64,000 bases of DNA, from contig NZ_NRRL01000001.1 in the NCBI RefSeq assembly GCF_016583645.1, positions 186,001 through 250,000 on the forward strand, written 5' to 3'. The position numbers and the translations under genes are program-made. The notes under the pieces are model-generated. The model had not been told where the DNA came from and ran no database searches. It saw nothing but the letters and a program-made list of their open reading frames with translations. Position 1 is the first letter of the stretch. Each line of letters starts with the position of its first letter. Source of the DNA: Rhodovibrio sodomensis. GTDB taxonomy: Bacteria; Pseudomonadota; Alphaproteobacteria; Kiloniellales; Rhodovibrionaceae. Shown in pieces: positions 33,812 to 42,682 of the stretch.

Positions 33812-34240
33812 ATGCTCACCTTCGAGGTTCAGCTCGACCCCGAGAAGCTGATCCGCACCTGCCACAACCTGCATCACCAGCACTACCTGCTGCTGAGAGG
33901 GTTGAATCACGCCTGGCATCTCAGCCACGCGCTCCGCGGCAGGCCGGATGACGCCCTCCGGGACCTGTTCATGAGCCTGCCAATCGAGCTGCTCCAGCCG
34001 ATCGGTTACAGCCGCAACGAAGCCTCGGTGATGAACGCCCGCGACATGGCCCTGACGCTGCTTCACGGCGGGCCCCGCAACCCGCTGGCATCCGAGATGC
34101 GCGAGGCCCCGTTCGCCGACTTCCCAGACCGCTACCCGCTCCTTGCGCCCCACCCCGATCTCGGCAAGCCGGGCCTCTGCCGGCCTGTCGAGCAGCTCAA
34201 GGCCGCGGTCGAAGAAGCGCACGCGCGAGATCAGTCATGA
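33812..34240 (+). CDS. hypothetical protein, 142 aa
   Basis: ATG 33812 follows CGGGAGGCCCTCACAG. The product begins MLTFEVQLDPEKLIRTCHNL and is His/Leu-rich (HHQHYLLLRGLNHAWHLSHA); the cluster of histidines could bind metal. No family is recognised. Its stop overlaps the next start (ATGA at 34237), so the two are coupled. An imperfect GC-rich hairpin (about 33721-33750) precedes it. Confidence 0.65.
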   Translation: MLTFEVQLDPEKLIRTCHNLHHQHYLLLRGLNHAWHLSHALRGRPDDALRDLFMSLPIELLQPIGYSRNEASVMNARDMALTLLHGGPRNPLASEMREAPFADFPDRYPLLAPHPDLGKPGLCRPVEQLKAAVEEAHARDQS

Positions 34241-34440
34241 GCGATCCGGAACTCGACATGGTCGAGTTCGTCGGGCCGTCCCGGGAGGACTTCAACATCT
34301 TCTGCGTGCCGGGCGAGATCCCCGGGCGCGACACCCACCTGATCGTCTACGTCCGCGCAACCAGCACGAAAGAGGCGGAGCACAAGGCGCGCGCGAGCCT
34401 GCTCGGCCTCGAAGTCTGTGCCTGCGAGTGCGTGGAATAG
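34237..34440 (+). CDS. small hypothetical protein, 67 aa
   Basis: ATG 34237 overlaps the previous stop. The acidic product has one compact alpha/beta-like unit: FNIFCVPGEIPGRDTHLIVY, then ATSTKEAEHKARASLLGLEV, ending CACECVE. The segment VYVRATSTKEAEHKAR looks like a small two-strand/helix fold seen in short stand-alone proteins of unknown role. Confidence 0.65.
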   Translation: MSDPELDMVEFVGPSREDFNIFCVPGEIPGRDTHLIVYVRATSTKEAEHKARASLLGLEVCACECVE

Positions 34441-34489
34441 GGCGGCAAGCGCCCCGCTTGTCGTCCAGGAAACAGATGATCTAGCCTGC

Positions 34490-34534
34490 GGCGGCCTGGA
34501 TCGACCCACCTGCGCGAGGTCGATCCAGGCCGCC
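34490..34534. promoter_or_regulatory. perfect 16-bp inverted repeat
   Basis: GGCGGCCTGGATCGAC (34490-34505) and GTCGATCCAGGCCGCC (34519-34534) are exact complements with a 13-base loop, 50 bp after the 34237-34440 gene and 270 bp before the next. There is no T run. It may be a strong terminator or mRNA 3' structure. The remaining 363-bp gap (34441-34803) holds no gene. Confidence 0.5.
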
Positions 34535-34803
34535 CGCGCGGGCAGCGCGGAGAGACATCGCATCAGCCGGCCCCGGCTCTCAGCGGTCCACGGACCGCTG
34601 GGAGGCGTGGCTGACACGTCAACGCCGCGACGGGCGTATCGGGCGCGGCCCCATCCGGGGTCACGGTCAATCGTCGCATCTCCAGCTCCGACCCTCGTCT
34701 TCCGCAGTTCATCCGCGGACGGGACGGTCGGGACAAACGCGCCCCTCCCGATCCATCGCTCCCATTCGAGCGCCGTCCGCCTCGAACGCGAGGACGATTT
34801 CGC

Positions 34804-35949
34804 ATGTCCGACATCGACTTTCTGCCCGGCCGTAAGGCGGCCAGAACCATGGCGCGCCGCCTCAGTGCCGCGCTTAACGAGCAGCACGGCCTGAAGCTGC
34901 GCCACACCCAGGCGATCGACCTGCTCGCCGCAAGCCTCGGCTACCGGAACCGGCACGAGCTCGCGAGCGCTCAGCGAAGCAGCGCGGTCTCGCCGTCCGC
35001 GCCCAGCGCGACACCGGGAGCCAACCACGCACCAAACGGCGACCAGGCCGGCCTCAACCCGCAGCAGCGGCTCGCAGTCGCGCAGTACGCCGGCGGCGAA
35101 TTCGCCCACACGTCGAGCGTCGAGGAGGCCGAGCAGATCGGCGATCCGCTGTTCCATCATGTTCTGGTCGAACTCGCCGACGCCGGCACGGATCACGAAG
35201 CAGTCCGGATCCTTCAGGAAGATGTCGTCCGGATCGAGGAACTCCTCGAAGCGATGCACGCCCAGGGCCCGGTCGACCCCGCCGGCCCCTATCGCGGCGA
35301 TCTCAGTTCCTTCCAGCAAGTCGTTGCCGATCAATGGCTCGACGGACGCTATCGCACCCTTCATAGCCTGGAGGGCGTCACTGCCACCGGCGACCGGCTG
35401 CTGCGTTTCCTGGTCGTCGAGGTCGCCGACCAAGAGGACTGCGAGACCTGGCAGGAGGCGATCAGCCGCGTCTCCCGAACCGACGAGGAGCTGAGCGACC
35501 TCGCCCGGGTGTTCCAGGACCGGGCGGACTCCGGCCGTGTGCCGCGTTCGGCTCGGTCGCCCGAGCCTGCGCCGCATTCGGAGCCGGCCAAGGGCTCGCC
35601 TGCGGCTCGGGCCGCCCGGCCAGCCGCCGTGGACGAGGCGGTCGCCAGCGACCTCCATGACGCACCCATGGCCGTCGCCCGCTACCTCTCCTCACCGCCC
35701 AGCTTCCACACCGGCGCGCTGCCGATGAAGGTGTTCGTGGCCGAGACGATCCGGACCTACGAGGCGCGCGGCTACGCCTTTGAGGGACCGGACGGAACGG
35801 CTTCCCAGATGGGCGGGGTCAAGCTGCCGGACGGCATCGCGTTCGATGGCGTCATCGAACTGCGCACCTCCCACGACGATTGGGGCATCGCGGAAGCCGA
35901 GATGGAGGCCGCGATGGAGGCCGAGGGCTACACGCCCTACAGCGACTGA
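34804..35949 (+). CDS. Glyoxalase_8-like N-domain protein C, 381 aa
   Basis: ATG 34804 (MSDIDFLPGRKAARTMA) has GAGGA 10 bases upstream. Residues about 10-58 carry the shared domain (NEQHGLKLRHTQAIDLLAAS then LGYRNRHELASA). A disordered linker follows, then an acidic helical middle (ILQEDVVRIEELLEAMHAQ), a second Ala/Pro-rich linker (about 238-275), and a C-terminal unit with TIRTYEARGYAFEGPDGTAS and VIELRTSHDDWGIAEAEM. No enzyme motif is recognised. Confidence 0.65.
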   Translation: MSDIDFLPGRKAARTMARRLSAALNEQHGLKLRHTQAIDLLAASLGYRNRHELASAQRSSAVSPSAPSATPGANHAPNGDQAGLNPQQRLAVAQYAGGEFAHTSSVEEAEQIGDPLFHHVLVELADAGTDHEAVRILQEDVVRIEELLEAMHAQGPVDPAGPYRGDLSSFQQVVADQWLDGRYRTLHSLEGVTATGDRLLRFLVVEVADQEDCETWQEAISRVSRTDEELSDLARVFQDRADSGRVPRSARSPEPAPHSEPAKGSPAARAARPAAVDEAVASDLHDAPMAVARYLSSPPSFHTGALPMKVFVAETIRTYEARGYAFEGPDGTASQMGGVKLPDGIAFDGVIELRTSHDDWGIAEAEMEAAMEAEGYTPYSD

Positions 35950-35974
35950 TCCCGACCAACCGACCACACCAGAA

Positions 35975-36001
35975 ACCCGCCTGCCGACCTGGCAGGCGGG
36001 T
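35975..36001 (+). terminator. terminator hairpin
   Basis: ACCCGCCTGCC (35975-35985), loop GACCT, GGCAGGCGGGT (35991-36001): a perfect 11-bp stem 26 bp after the preceding stop. No T tract follows. Confidence 0.6.
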
Positions 36002-36090
36002 CGCGGTCGTCTGCTCGTGCCCTTGGCGGCCAGCGCCATGCCAAGCGCCCCACCTTCACGAGACCGCTCATAAGGACGCGCCAATCCGCC

Positions 36091-37152
36091 ATGCCGCTCG
36101 ATCACGCCACTTCATCCACCCTGATCGCGTCGCCCGATCTGATCGCCTCTCTGGATCATGCACCGATCTTCCCGCTCGATCCGGAGGGCCTCGCCGCGGC
36201 CATCGACATCCCGGTCTCGGACTGGCCCCTGAACTGCCATGCGGTGGCCTGCACCGTCCGCGACCTGGTTCCGGTTCAGGGCATGCGGGTCATGCGCGGG
36301 CACTACGATGGTCCCGTGCACCCGCGATCGGTCTTCTCACGCGGCCTTCAGCAACACAGCTGGCTGGAGCTCGAGGACGGCCGGATCCTTGACCCGACCC
36401 GCTGGACGCTGGACCGCCCGGACGCCCCGTACATCTACCTCGGGGTCTGCGACCACTACGACGCCGGGGGACGGGCCCTCGCTGAGGCGGTGCCGCCACC
36501 GTTCCCGGGAACCGGCCCCGACTTCTCCGACCGGATCGCACGCCTTGCCGAGGCCGAGCGCGCCCGCCTCGCCGCCTCTCTCGAGACCAGCGCGGGCACG
36601 CCCGAGCAGCTCTGGGCGCGCCTACGGAAAGCGCTGCGCAGAGACCCGGCACAGCTGGCCGAACCCGCGGCGCTCTACGAGATGGCACGCGAGCTTGGCC
36701 TGAAGGCGCTGATCCCGATCGACAGCTGGCAGCGTGTCATGGAGCCGGAGGCCCTGGCCTGCAATCCGGGATCGAACCGCTTCTTCGCGCTGCCGCCGAT
36801 CTCGGTTCCCAAGCCGCGTGAGTTGCTCGGCGAGCTGCTTGCACGCTTCGTCTCGATCGAGGAACGCGATCTCCGCCTCGAGGACGAGCTGGCGGAGCAC
36901 GGCATCTCGCTCGATGCCTACCACGACGCCCTGAACCGGCTGATCGACGGACCCGAATGGCCGCTAAACCTCCTTCCGCTGGAGGACCAGTACATCCTGG
37001 GTATCGCCACGACCGACATCCTCGGACAGGGCTTCGGCACCACGCTCAGGGTCGAGCGCTACGCCCGCTCGCGCGGCTACAGCCGAGACGCACTCGATGC
37101 CGCGATGAAGGAGGTTGGCGCGGCTTTCGGGATCGACGCCGGCTGGACCTAG
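36091..37152 (+). CDS. papain/transglutaminase-like Cys-His-Asp protein, 353 aa
   Basis: ATG 36091 starts a soluble protein whose first 105 residues show a possible catalytic triad in the order Cys-His-Asp: PLNCHAVACTVRDL (Cys 49), GLQQHSWLELEDG (His 89) and RILDPTRW (Asp 101). This spacing and the H-S-W-L-E…D-P-T-R-W words fit transglutaminase/NlpC-like papain folds seen in phage and plasmid proteins. The C-terminal 240 residues are helical, with AALYEMARELGLKALIP and EERDLRLEDELAEHGI. Substrate unknown; it has no signal peptide, so it would act in the cytoplasm. Start has only a distant AAGGA. Confidence 0.6.
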   Translation: MPLDHATSSTLIASPDLIASLDHAPIFPLDPEGLAAAIDIPVSDWPLNCHAVACTVRDLVPVQGMRVMRGHYDGPVHPRSVFSRGLQQHSWLELEDGRILDPTRWTLDRPDAPYIYLGVCDHYDAGGRALAEAVPPPFPGTGPDFSDRIARLAEAERARLAASLETSAGTPEQLWARLRKALRRDPAQLAEPAALYEMARELGLKALIPIDSWQRVMEPEALACNPGSNRFFALPPISVPKPRELLGELLARFVSIEERDLRLEDELAEHGISLDAYHDALNRLIDGPEWPLNLLPLEDQYILGIATTDILGQGFGTTLRVERYARSRGYSRDALDAAMKEVGAAFGIDAGWT

Positions 37153-37309
37153 CCACACCCCGCTCATTCCGCTCGCCGGCCCAATCCGCCCGCCGGCCCA
37201 GTACAGGCATCGAGCGGCGGCAAGATCAGCCCGCTCCCACATCCTGTGACCCGAGACCCCCTTTCATCCGCGACCGCAAACACGGCCGCTCCCGTTTCGC
37301 GAGATTCCC

Positions 37310-38308
37310 ATGACCGAGACCAAGACCACCCGCTGCCTGATCATCGGCGCCGGCCCCGCCGGCTACACCGCCGCCGTCTACGCCGCCCGCGCCAACCTCA
37401 AGCCGGTCGTGATCGAAGGCCTTCAGCCCGGCGGTCAGCTCACCATCACGACCGACGTCGAGAACTGGCCCGGCGACGTGAACGTGCTCGGACCCGACCT
37501 GATGGCTCGCATGCAGGCGCAGGTCGACCAGCTCGGCGTCGAGCGGATCGCCGACGTGATCACGCACGTGGACTTCACTCCCGCCGACGGAACGCGCCTG
37601 GCCTACGGCGACAGCGGCACGGTGTACCAGGCCGAGACGGTGGTGCTCGCGACCGGCGCCAAGGCGCGCTGGCTGGGCCTGGAAAGCGAGCGGGCGTTCA
37701 TGGGCCGCGGCGTGTCCGCCTGCGCCACCTGCGATGGCTTCTTCTACCGCAACCGTGACGTCGCGGTCGTGGGCGGCGGCAACACCGCCGTCGAGGAGGC
37801 GCTCTACCTCGCCGGCATCGCCAACCACGTCTACCTGATCCACCGTCGCGACAGCCTGCGTGCGGAGAAGATCCTTCAGGACCGCATGTTCGCGACCCCG
37901 AACGTCACGGTGCTCTGGAACCGCGAGGTGAAGGAGATGGTCGGTGACGAGATGGGCGTCACCGGCGTCGAGCTCGCCGGCGGCCTTGCCGAGCCAGAGC
38001 GCGTCCACGTCCATGGCGTCTTCATCGCGATCGGCCACGCCCCGGCGACCGGCTTCCTGGAAGGCCAGGTCCCACTCTACCCGAGCGGCTACGTCCGGAC
38101 CGAGGCGATCGGCAAGCGCGACGGTCAGGCTGTCGGCGTGATCACCCGCGTGCCCGGCGTGTTCGCCGCCGGCGACGTCGCCGACCGGACCTACCAGCAG
38201 GCCGTGACCGCGGCCGCGATGGGCTGCATGGCCGCTCTCGAGGCCGAGCGGTATCTGGCCGAGCTGGATGCGGCCGAGGTCGCCGCCCACGCGGACACCG
38301 CGGCCTGA
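37310..38308 (+). CDS. trxB: thioredoxin reductase (NADPH)
   Basis: ATG 37310 (MTETKTTRCLIIGAGPAG) starts a 332-aa flavoprotein of normal TrxB length. Motifs in order: FAD-binding GAGPAG, GGQLTITTDVENWPG, ATGAKARWLGL, the redox pair CATC at 138-141 (VSACATCDGFFY), NADPH-binding GGGNTAVEEALYL followed by HRRDSLRAEKI, and the FAD-binding GVFAAGDVADRTYQQAVTAA. It reduces thioredoxin with NADPH in the cytoplasm. No thioredoxin gene is close, so it is either an extra copy or serves a partner elsewhere. It is the best-conserved protein of the window. Confidence 0.95.
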   Translation: MTETKTTRCLIIGAGPAGYTAAVYAARANLKPVVIEGLQPGGQLTITTDVENWPGDVNVLGPDLMARMQAQVDQLGVERIADVITHVDFTPADGTRLAYGDSGTVYQAETVVLATGAKARWLGLESERAFMGRGVSACATCDGFFYRNRDVAVVGGGNTAVEEALYLAGIANHVYLIHRRDSLRAEKILQDRMFATPNVTVLWNREVKEMVGDEMGVTGVELAGGLAEPERVHVHGVFIAIGHAPATGFLEGQVPLYPSGYVRTEAIGKRDGQAVGVITRVPGVFAAGDVADRTYQQAVTAAAMGCMAALEAERYLAELDAAEVAAHADTAA

Positions 38309-38381
38309 TCCGCGCCCAAATTTGCTGCCCGAGCCGATCCCTCAGGAGATCGCGGAGTTCTCGACCCGGCTTTCCTGCGCC

Positions 38382-38630
38382 ATGGAGCTTATGAATATGG
38401 CAGCCGATCCGACGCGTGATTGGCTGATGGAAGCGGTCCGTGGGCGCGATGATCATGATCGGCGCATCAAGGCCCGCGAGTGCGAGCAGCGCTCGAGCAT
38501 CAAGAGCAACCTAGGAGTCAAGGAAGAGCTGGCGCGGATCTCGGCTTATCTCGAGCCGGCCCCGGAGGCGTCATCCCCGAACGCACGCTGTGAGAACCAC
38601 GGCGTGCCGATCAGCGCTGCAAATGCCTGA
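38382..38630 (+). CDS. small hypothetical protein, 82 aa (doubtful)
   Basis: An open frame from ATG 38382 (MELMNMAADPTRDWLMEAV) reads as a charged helical peptide (GRDDHDRRIKARECEQRS, LGVKEELARISAYLEP). The composition looks more protein-like than the flanking sequence, but there is no close ribosome binding site (CAGGAGAT is about 35 bases upstream). It sits alone in the 391-bp gap between trxB and the minus-strand exported protein. Confidence 0.35.
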   Translation: MELMNMAADPTRDWLMEAVRGRDDHDRRIKARECEQRSSIKSNLGVKEELARISAYLEPAPEASSPNARCENHGVPISAANA

Positions 38631-38699
38631 TGAAACGCCATGATGTCAGTGCAACCCCGGTGCTGATGCACAGCCAGACTTTCCCACCCGGTTCTGCGC

Positions 38700-41201
38700 T
38701 TACCGGAAGCTGCTCAGGATGCTGGTCTCCACGCGCCCCAGCATCGGGTCCTCACACCCCGTAGCACGCCCGATGAAGGTCTCGACGTCGTCGCGGAAAG
38801 CTGCGGTCGTGTACTCGAACGGACCCGGCCTTTGCCCAACCAACGACTTGGCCGAAACATACTTTCCGTAATCGGCCACAAACATCCCGTGATTATTCAC
38901 CAGGGACAGGTTGTTGCGGAAAATGCTGGCCAAGACGGGTTTCATGGGCGGGCTTACGATCACGCCGAGCTCTTTCTGCTCGGTTCGAATGCTGCGATCG
39001 TCCACGGTCGTGGTGATCTGATCCAGGCGATACCTCACGCGAACCCAGTTGTCCCCGATGCACTCGGGGAATTCGCTTGCGTAGGCTGTTGTGTAGTGGG
39101 ACAGAAGCACACCCGCCAGCCCCCGGCCGGTCATTGGGAGTTCTCCCGTCGCCGCAAGTGCGAGCACGTAGCGGTTGTTGAGCCCGGTCAGGAAGCGGTC
39201 GTAATCGGGAAGGTATCGGTTGGCGGGTGAATCGCAGAACTGCCGCCAGCGTTTGCTTCGATCCAGCGCCGCCTGCATCGACTCACCGGGCTTCATGGCG
39301 AACGGAGAGGGTGCTTCGCAGTGGCCTGCCGGCGGTAGATCGCCGGTGGCGCGCCGCGCCTGGCGCCGCTCGAATTCCGCGGAAGTCAATTGCGCGCGTT
39401 CCGTCGCGAGAACCTGCTCGCGCGCGGCTGCGGCACGCGTGCGCTGCGCCGCCCGCTGTCGCGCCAGCTCCGGGGCGAGCTCGACCCCCGCGACCTGATC
39501 TACCAAGTCCCCGTCATCAATCAGGCGCCCAAGCGTATCCCGCAAGTAGTCCGCCCGTGCCTCAAGCGACAGGTCGTTATAGGTCTTCGATACGCGGATT
39601 TCCTTGAGGGTCCGCCGGATCCGGCTCTCGAGCGCCCGATGCGCGTCGCGGTAGATCTCGCGGTCGGTGTCACCCAGCAGTGCCGCCAGGGCCTTCAGCT
39701 CGGCGATCGACAGCGATGACTGGCGCGTGGTGAGGACGGCGGCGGCCGTCTCCGCGCTGTCCGCGCCCCCAGCGAAGGTCGTCTCCATGCGTTCCACATG
39801 GGCGGCCCTCTGCGAGTCCAGGGCCATCAGGAGGGGCGCGCGGAGGTCCGGAGATAGGCGGACCATCCGGGTTTCGGCCCGCGCGCGGACGTCCGCGATC
39901 TCGTCCGGGTCAAGCAGCTGTGTCCGCGCGTCCATGCGGGCGAGTTGGTCATCCCGCCAGGCAAGCGCGGCTTTCGCCTGCTCGACGTCGAACAGCAACT
40001 GGTCGCGATCGTAGCGCAAGCCTACCCGGGGCCGGTCTTTCCACGCACTGCCGAAGAGGACCTGGAAAAACTCCGATGAGGGGATGTCGCGCGCGGGCGC
40101 GAGCCGGCGGCACTGCGGCACGAGGTTCGCGAGATGGTCGCCGAGCTCGGGGGTGGACCGCAGGGAGTCGTAGGCGCGCCCGTAATAGGGGGTGAACGCC
40201 TCCGCCAGCAGCATCAGCGGATAGACCGGGTAGGAGGTGCGTACCTGGATGTCCTGAAGCGAGGCCGTGCCCATGTCGAAACGGGTCCGGAAGTCGCGGT
40301 GCCACTCCGCGATCAAACTACAGGCTGTGCGCGTGTCGGCGATCGTCAGCGTGTCGACCCGGTCCTTGCGCAACAGTTGTGTCATCGGGGCTTGCGCGGT
40401 CACAATGCGCAGACTGCCGGGGGACGGCGGCTGGGTCATCGCTAGCGCCGAGCAGTCTGCGTCCGACAGGCGCACTGAGAGGGTATCCCCGGCGTCCGAG
40501 GGGTCGGCGTCGAACCCGTACAGCTCGGCGTTACTGGTGATCATGAGGGGTTTGACGACCGTGCCGCGCACGCCCGCGGCGCTGCGGGAGAGTTCGATCT
40601 CGTACCTGGCTGCGGGACTGGGCACGCTCGGATCGCGCGGTCGGTAGGAGAAGGTCGCGATGTCCAGCGCCGGCAGACCTGCCAGGTGATCCACCTCGAG
40701 TGTGGCGCGGAAATCGCGGTCCGCGCAGGTGAAGCGGCCGCGCCAGGTGCCGGGCAGTTGGCGCGCGAGCGGGCCGAGGCTGTCGGTGCTCCGCCCGAAG
40801 ACGAGCTGGTCGCATTGGGCCCCCTGGATGGTCCCGACGATGCGCGATCCGTCCGCGCTCAGGTTACCATGGATCGGCGCCGCCCCGTACCCACGCGGGC
40901 GCTTGAGCCATTTACCGGGCGTCATCCGGATCACGCCCGAGGGGAAAACCTTGGCCGTCACTTCGAAATGACCGACGCGGTTGGGTTGCGAACGACCGGC
41001 GGGGTGGTAGGCGTAGCTGCCGGTCAGGCTCCCGCCGGCGGGGTCCGCGCTCAGACGGAGGTAGGCGACGGCGTTGAAGTTGCCGCAGGTGTAGGTGGTG
41101 CGCCAGGCCCCGACGTAGTCCTCGGCATTCGGGGCCGCGATCGCGGCCCCACCGACAAACATCAGGCCCACGCCGGCAACAGCTGATTTCACCCACCGCA
41201 C
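38700..41201 (-). CDS. large exported hypothetical protein, 833 aa
   Basis: ATG 41201 (MRWVKSAVAGVGLMFVGGAA) gives a classical signal peptide with likely cleavage after AIA (residue 23). The mature protein starts with two related beta-rich units: YVGAWRTTYTCGNFNAVAYL (about 29-48) and LPGTWRGRFTCADRDFRATL (about 149-168), each with W-R-x-x-(Y/F)-T-C. The middle is long and helical (LALAWRDDQLARMDARTQL type segments, RRTLKEIRVSKTYNDLSLEA), with even cysteine use. It should be periplasmic or secreted. I know no family. It diverges from another exported-protein gene at 41505. Confidence 0.7.
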   Translation of the reverse strand: MRWVKSAVAGVGLMFVGGAAIAAPNAEDYVGAWRTTYTCGNFNAVAYLRLSADPAGGSLTGSYAYHPAGRSQPNRVGHFEVTAKVFPSGVIRMTPGKWLKRPRGYGAAPIHGNLSADGSRIVGTIQGAQCDQLVFGRSTDSLGPLARQLPGTWRGRFTCADRDFRATLEVDHLAGLPALDIATFSYRPRDPSVPSPAARYEIELSRSAAGVRGTVVKPLMITSNAELYGFDADPSDAGDTLSVRLSDADCSALAMTQPPSPGSLRIVTAQAPMTQLLRKDRVDTLTIADTRTACSLIAEWHRDFRTRFDMGTASLQDIQVRTSYPVYPLMLLAEAFTPYYGRAYDSLRSTPELGDHLANLVPQCRRLAPARDIPSSEFFQVLFGSAWKDRPRVGLRYDRDQLLFDVEQAKAALAWRDDQLARMDARTQLLDPDEIADVRARAETRMVRLSPDLRAPLLMALDSQRAAHVERMETTFAGGADSAETAAAVLTTRQSSLSIAELKALAALLGDTDREIYRDAHRALESRIRRTLKEIRVSKTYNDLSLEARADYLRDTLGRLIDDGDLVDQVAGVELAPELARQRAAQRTRAAAAREQVLATERAQLTSAEFERRQARRATGDLPPAGHCEAPSPFAMKPGESMQAALDRSKRWRQFCDSPANRYLPDYDRFLTGLNNRYVLALAATGELPMTGRGLAGVLLSHYTTAYASEFPECIGDNWVRVRYRLDQITTTVDDRSIRTEQKELGVIVSPPMKPVLASIFRNNLSLVNNHGMFVADYGKYVSAKSLVGQRPGPFEYTTAAFRDDVETFIGRATGCEDPMLGRVETSILSSFR

Positions 41202-41504
41202 GATAGCACAACTCCGTCATCTCGCGCCCGGCGCGCCGGACAGCACCGCCTGTTTTGTGAGTTCAGGATCGCCGCGTCGACCTGGGCGGCGCAATCGAAA
41301 ATACGCCACTCACCCGAAAGAGTGCGGTGCGATACACGGCTGGCGGTCAGGGGATGATCTGAACGATCGCGCGGTCCGAAAGTTTCCGCGCGGACGTCCA
41401 GGCTTTTCGGGCTAAGCCTTTTGGCTAACTTTTTGGCTGCACGCCTCGGCTGTACGATGACGCGCTGTTTCTACATGTGCAACGTGACTGCAGGGGGAAA
41501 GGAT
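41202..41504. other. divergent intergenic region, no gene
   Basis: About 300 bp between two divergent exported-protein genes. It must hold both promoters. No clear sigma-70-like pair stands out to me, and no open frame is convincing. Confidence 0.4.
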
Positions 41505-42017
41505 ATGACGGCGGTGCGCACGTACCTGGTAATGGCCCTGCTCTTGGCCATCGCCACACCGCTGCGGGCAGACCCGGATTGGGTGTTGCCCGAGGACATC
41601 ACGCCGGAATTCGCGCAGCGCGCGGAGATCTCTGTACTCACCCAGACGAGTGTCGATGATCCCACGGGCGCCCTCGCATTTTTCTGCAGCGCTTCGCTGA
41701 TCGGGAGCGGGTCTTCGACTGCCAACGCCTTCATGAAGATGCCGGAGAGTTACCGCGCGGGGTACGACGTGTTGATTGATCGTCTCAAACCGGTCGCAGA
41801 GGCGAACCAATGGAGCCTACTGGATAGCAGCGGTGAGCGCCCCTTCTTAAATGGCTTGCCGTTAAACTGGGCGTGTTTCCAATCGATCAGAGGCAACGGA
41901 AGCGTCGTCTTGATGTTCGAAAAGGATCGCGCCGCGCTTCGCCAGCAGTCCCCCAAGACTTTCGAGAATATGACCATACGGTCGATCGAAGCTTCCATTC
42001 CCGAGCCAGCGGATTGA
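41505..42017 (+). CDS. small exported hypothetical protein, 170 aa
   Basis: ATG 41505 (MTAVRTYLVMALLLAIATPL) follows GGGGGAAAGG; the upstream in-frame ATG lacks a site. A signal peptide with cleavage after LRA (about residue 22) is clear. The mature domain of about 148 residues has two cysteines (FFCSASLIGSG, LNWACFQSI) that could form a disulfide. Base composition is lower in GC than the neighbours, which together with the scar just downstream suggests separate acquisition. Family unknown. Confidence 0.7.
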   Translation: MTAVRTYLVMALLLAIATPLRADPDWVLPEDITPEFAQRAEISVLTQTSVDDPTGALAFFCSASLIGSGSSTANAFMKMPESYRAGYDVLIDRLKPVAEANQWSLLDSSGERPFLNGLPLNWACFQSIRGNGSVVLMFEKDRAALRQQSPKTFENMTIRSIEASIPEPAD

Positions 42018-42607
42018 ATGTGATCGATCCGGCCGTTTTTTGTCGCGGGCGTCAAGAGTCTAGCCACTGCGGCAAGCACGGAAGTGACTGAGGGGTCGAT
42101 TACGCGTTGAGAGCGATGGGTGCCGCCGTGTCGGGTCAAACTATCCTGTGCGCGAAACTATAAGCGCGTTCATGGGTCAGATCGCTCAGAAGGCTTTGGA
42201 TTGGCAAGGGGTCATAGTGCTGATCGGTGCGCCAAATGCCTGATCGAGAATGGTTATGCCACAGCCCGCCCGCGCACCTACGCAGACTAGGAAAAACGTG
42301 GCGGGATCAAAAGCCTTACTCGCAAGCTGCGAAACGGCTTTTTCTATTTCGACGACGTTCATTTCTGCCCCGTTCTGCCACCGCCTCGTTAGCGTGGTGA
42401 TCCTGCATCCTGCCACAGCGGTCAGCAAGGTGCCCGTCAACGGCATGCGGACCGGATGTGGTAACAGCGGGCGCCGAGAACTATGTTCGGTTGTCGATCA
42501 AGGAAGAAGATCACCGGAAAGCTCAGAACAGAGCGAAAAGAAGTGCCGCCGGCTTGGCGGCAACACCTCAGAGTAGTAAACCCAGATTCCGCTTAATCTA
42601 AACCATA
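42018..42607. other. low-GC scar with gene fragments
   Basis: This 590-bp stretch is visibly lower in GC than the surroundings and has no intact gene. It holds a short minus-strand fragment (see 42186-42362) and broken frames. The gene to its right (42683-43035) lacks its 5' end, so the stretch probably marks an insertion or deletion junction. Confidence 0.5.
42186..42362 (-). pseudogene. N-terminal fragment of a Type IIS/BREX-like DNA methyltransferase (tentative)
   Basis: From ATG 42362, after a GGGG-containing leader, the minus frame begins MNVVEIEKAVSQLASKAFDP then ATFF. This matches the characteristic opening of large Eco57I-like class I DNA methyltransferases (V-E-I-E-x-A-V-x-x-L-A-x-x-x-F-D). 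After about 24 residues the similarity ends (LVCVGARAGCGITI…) and a stop follows at 42186. It is read as a 5' remnant left in the low-GC scar. Confidence 0.35.
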
Positions 42608-42682
42608 GTGCGGGTATGGTCTTTTGCGAGCCGGACTCCACACTTATGGCAAACGGCTTGCTGGTCGGTCACCCCGCCCCTC

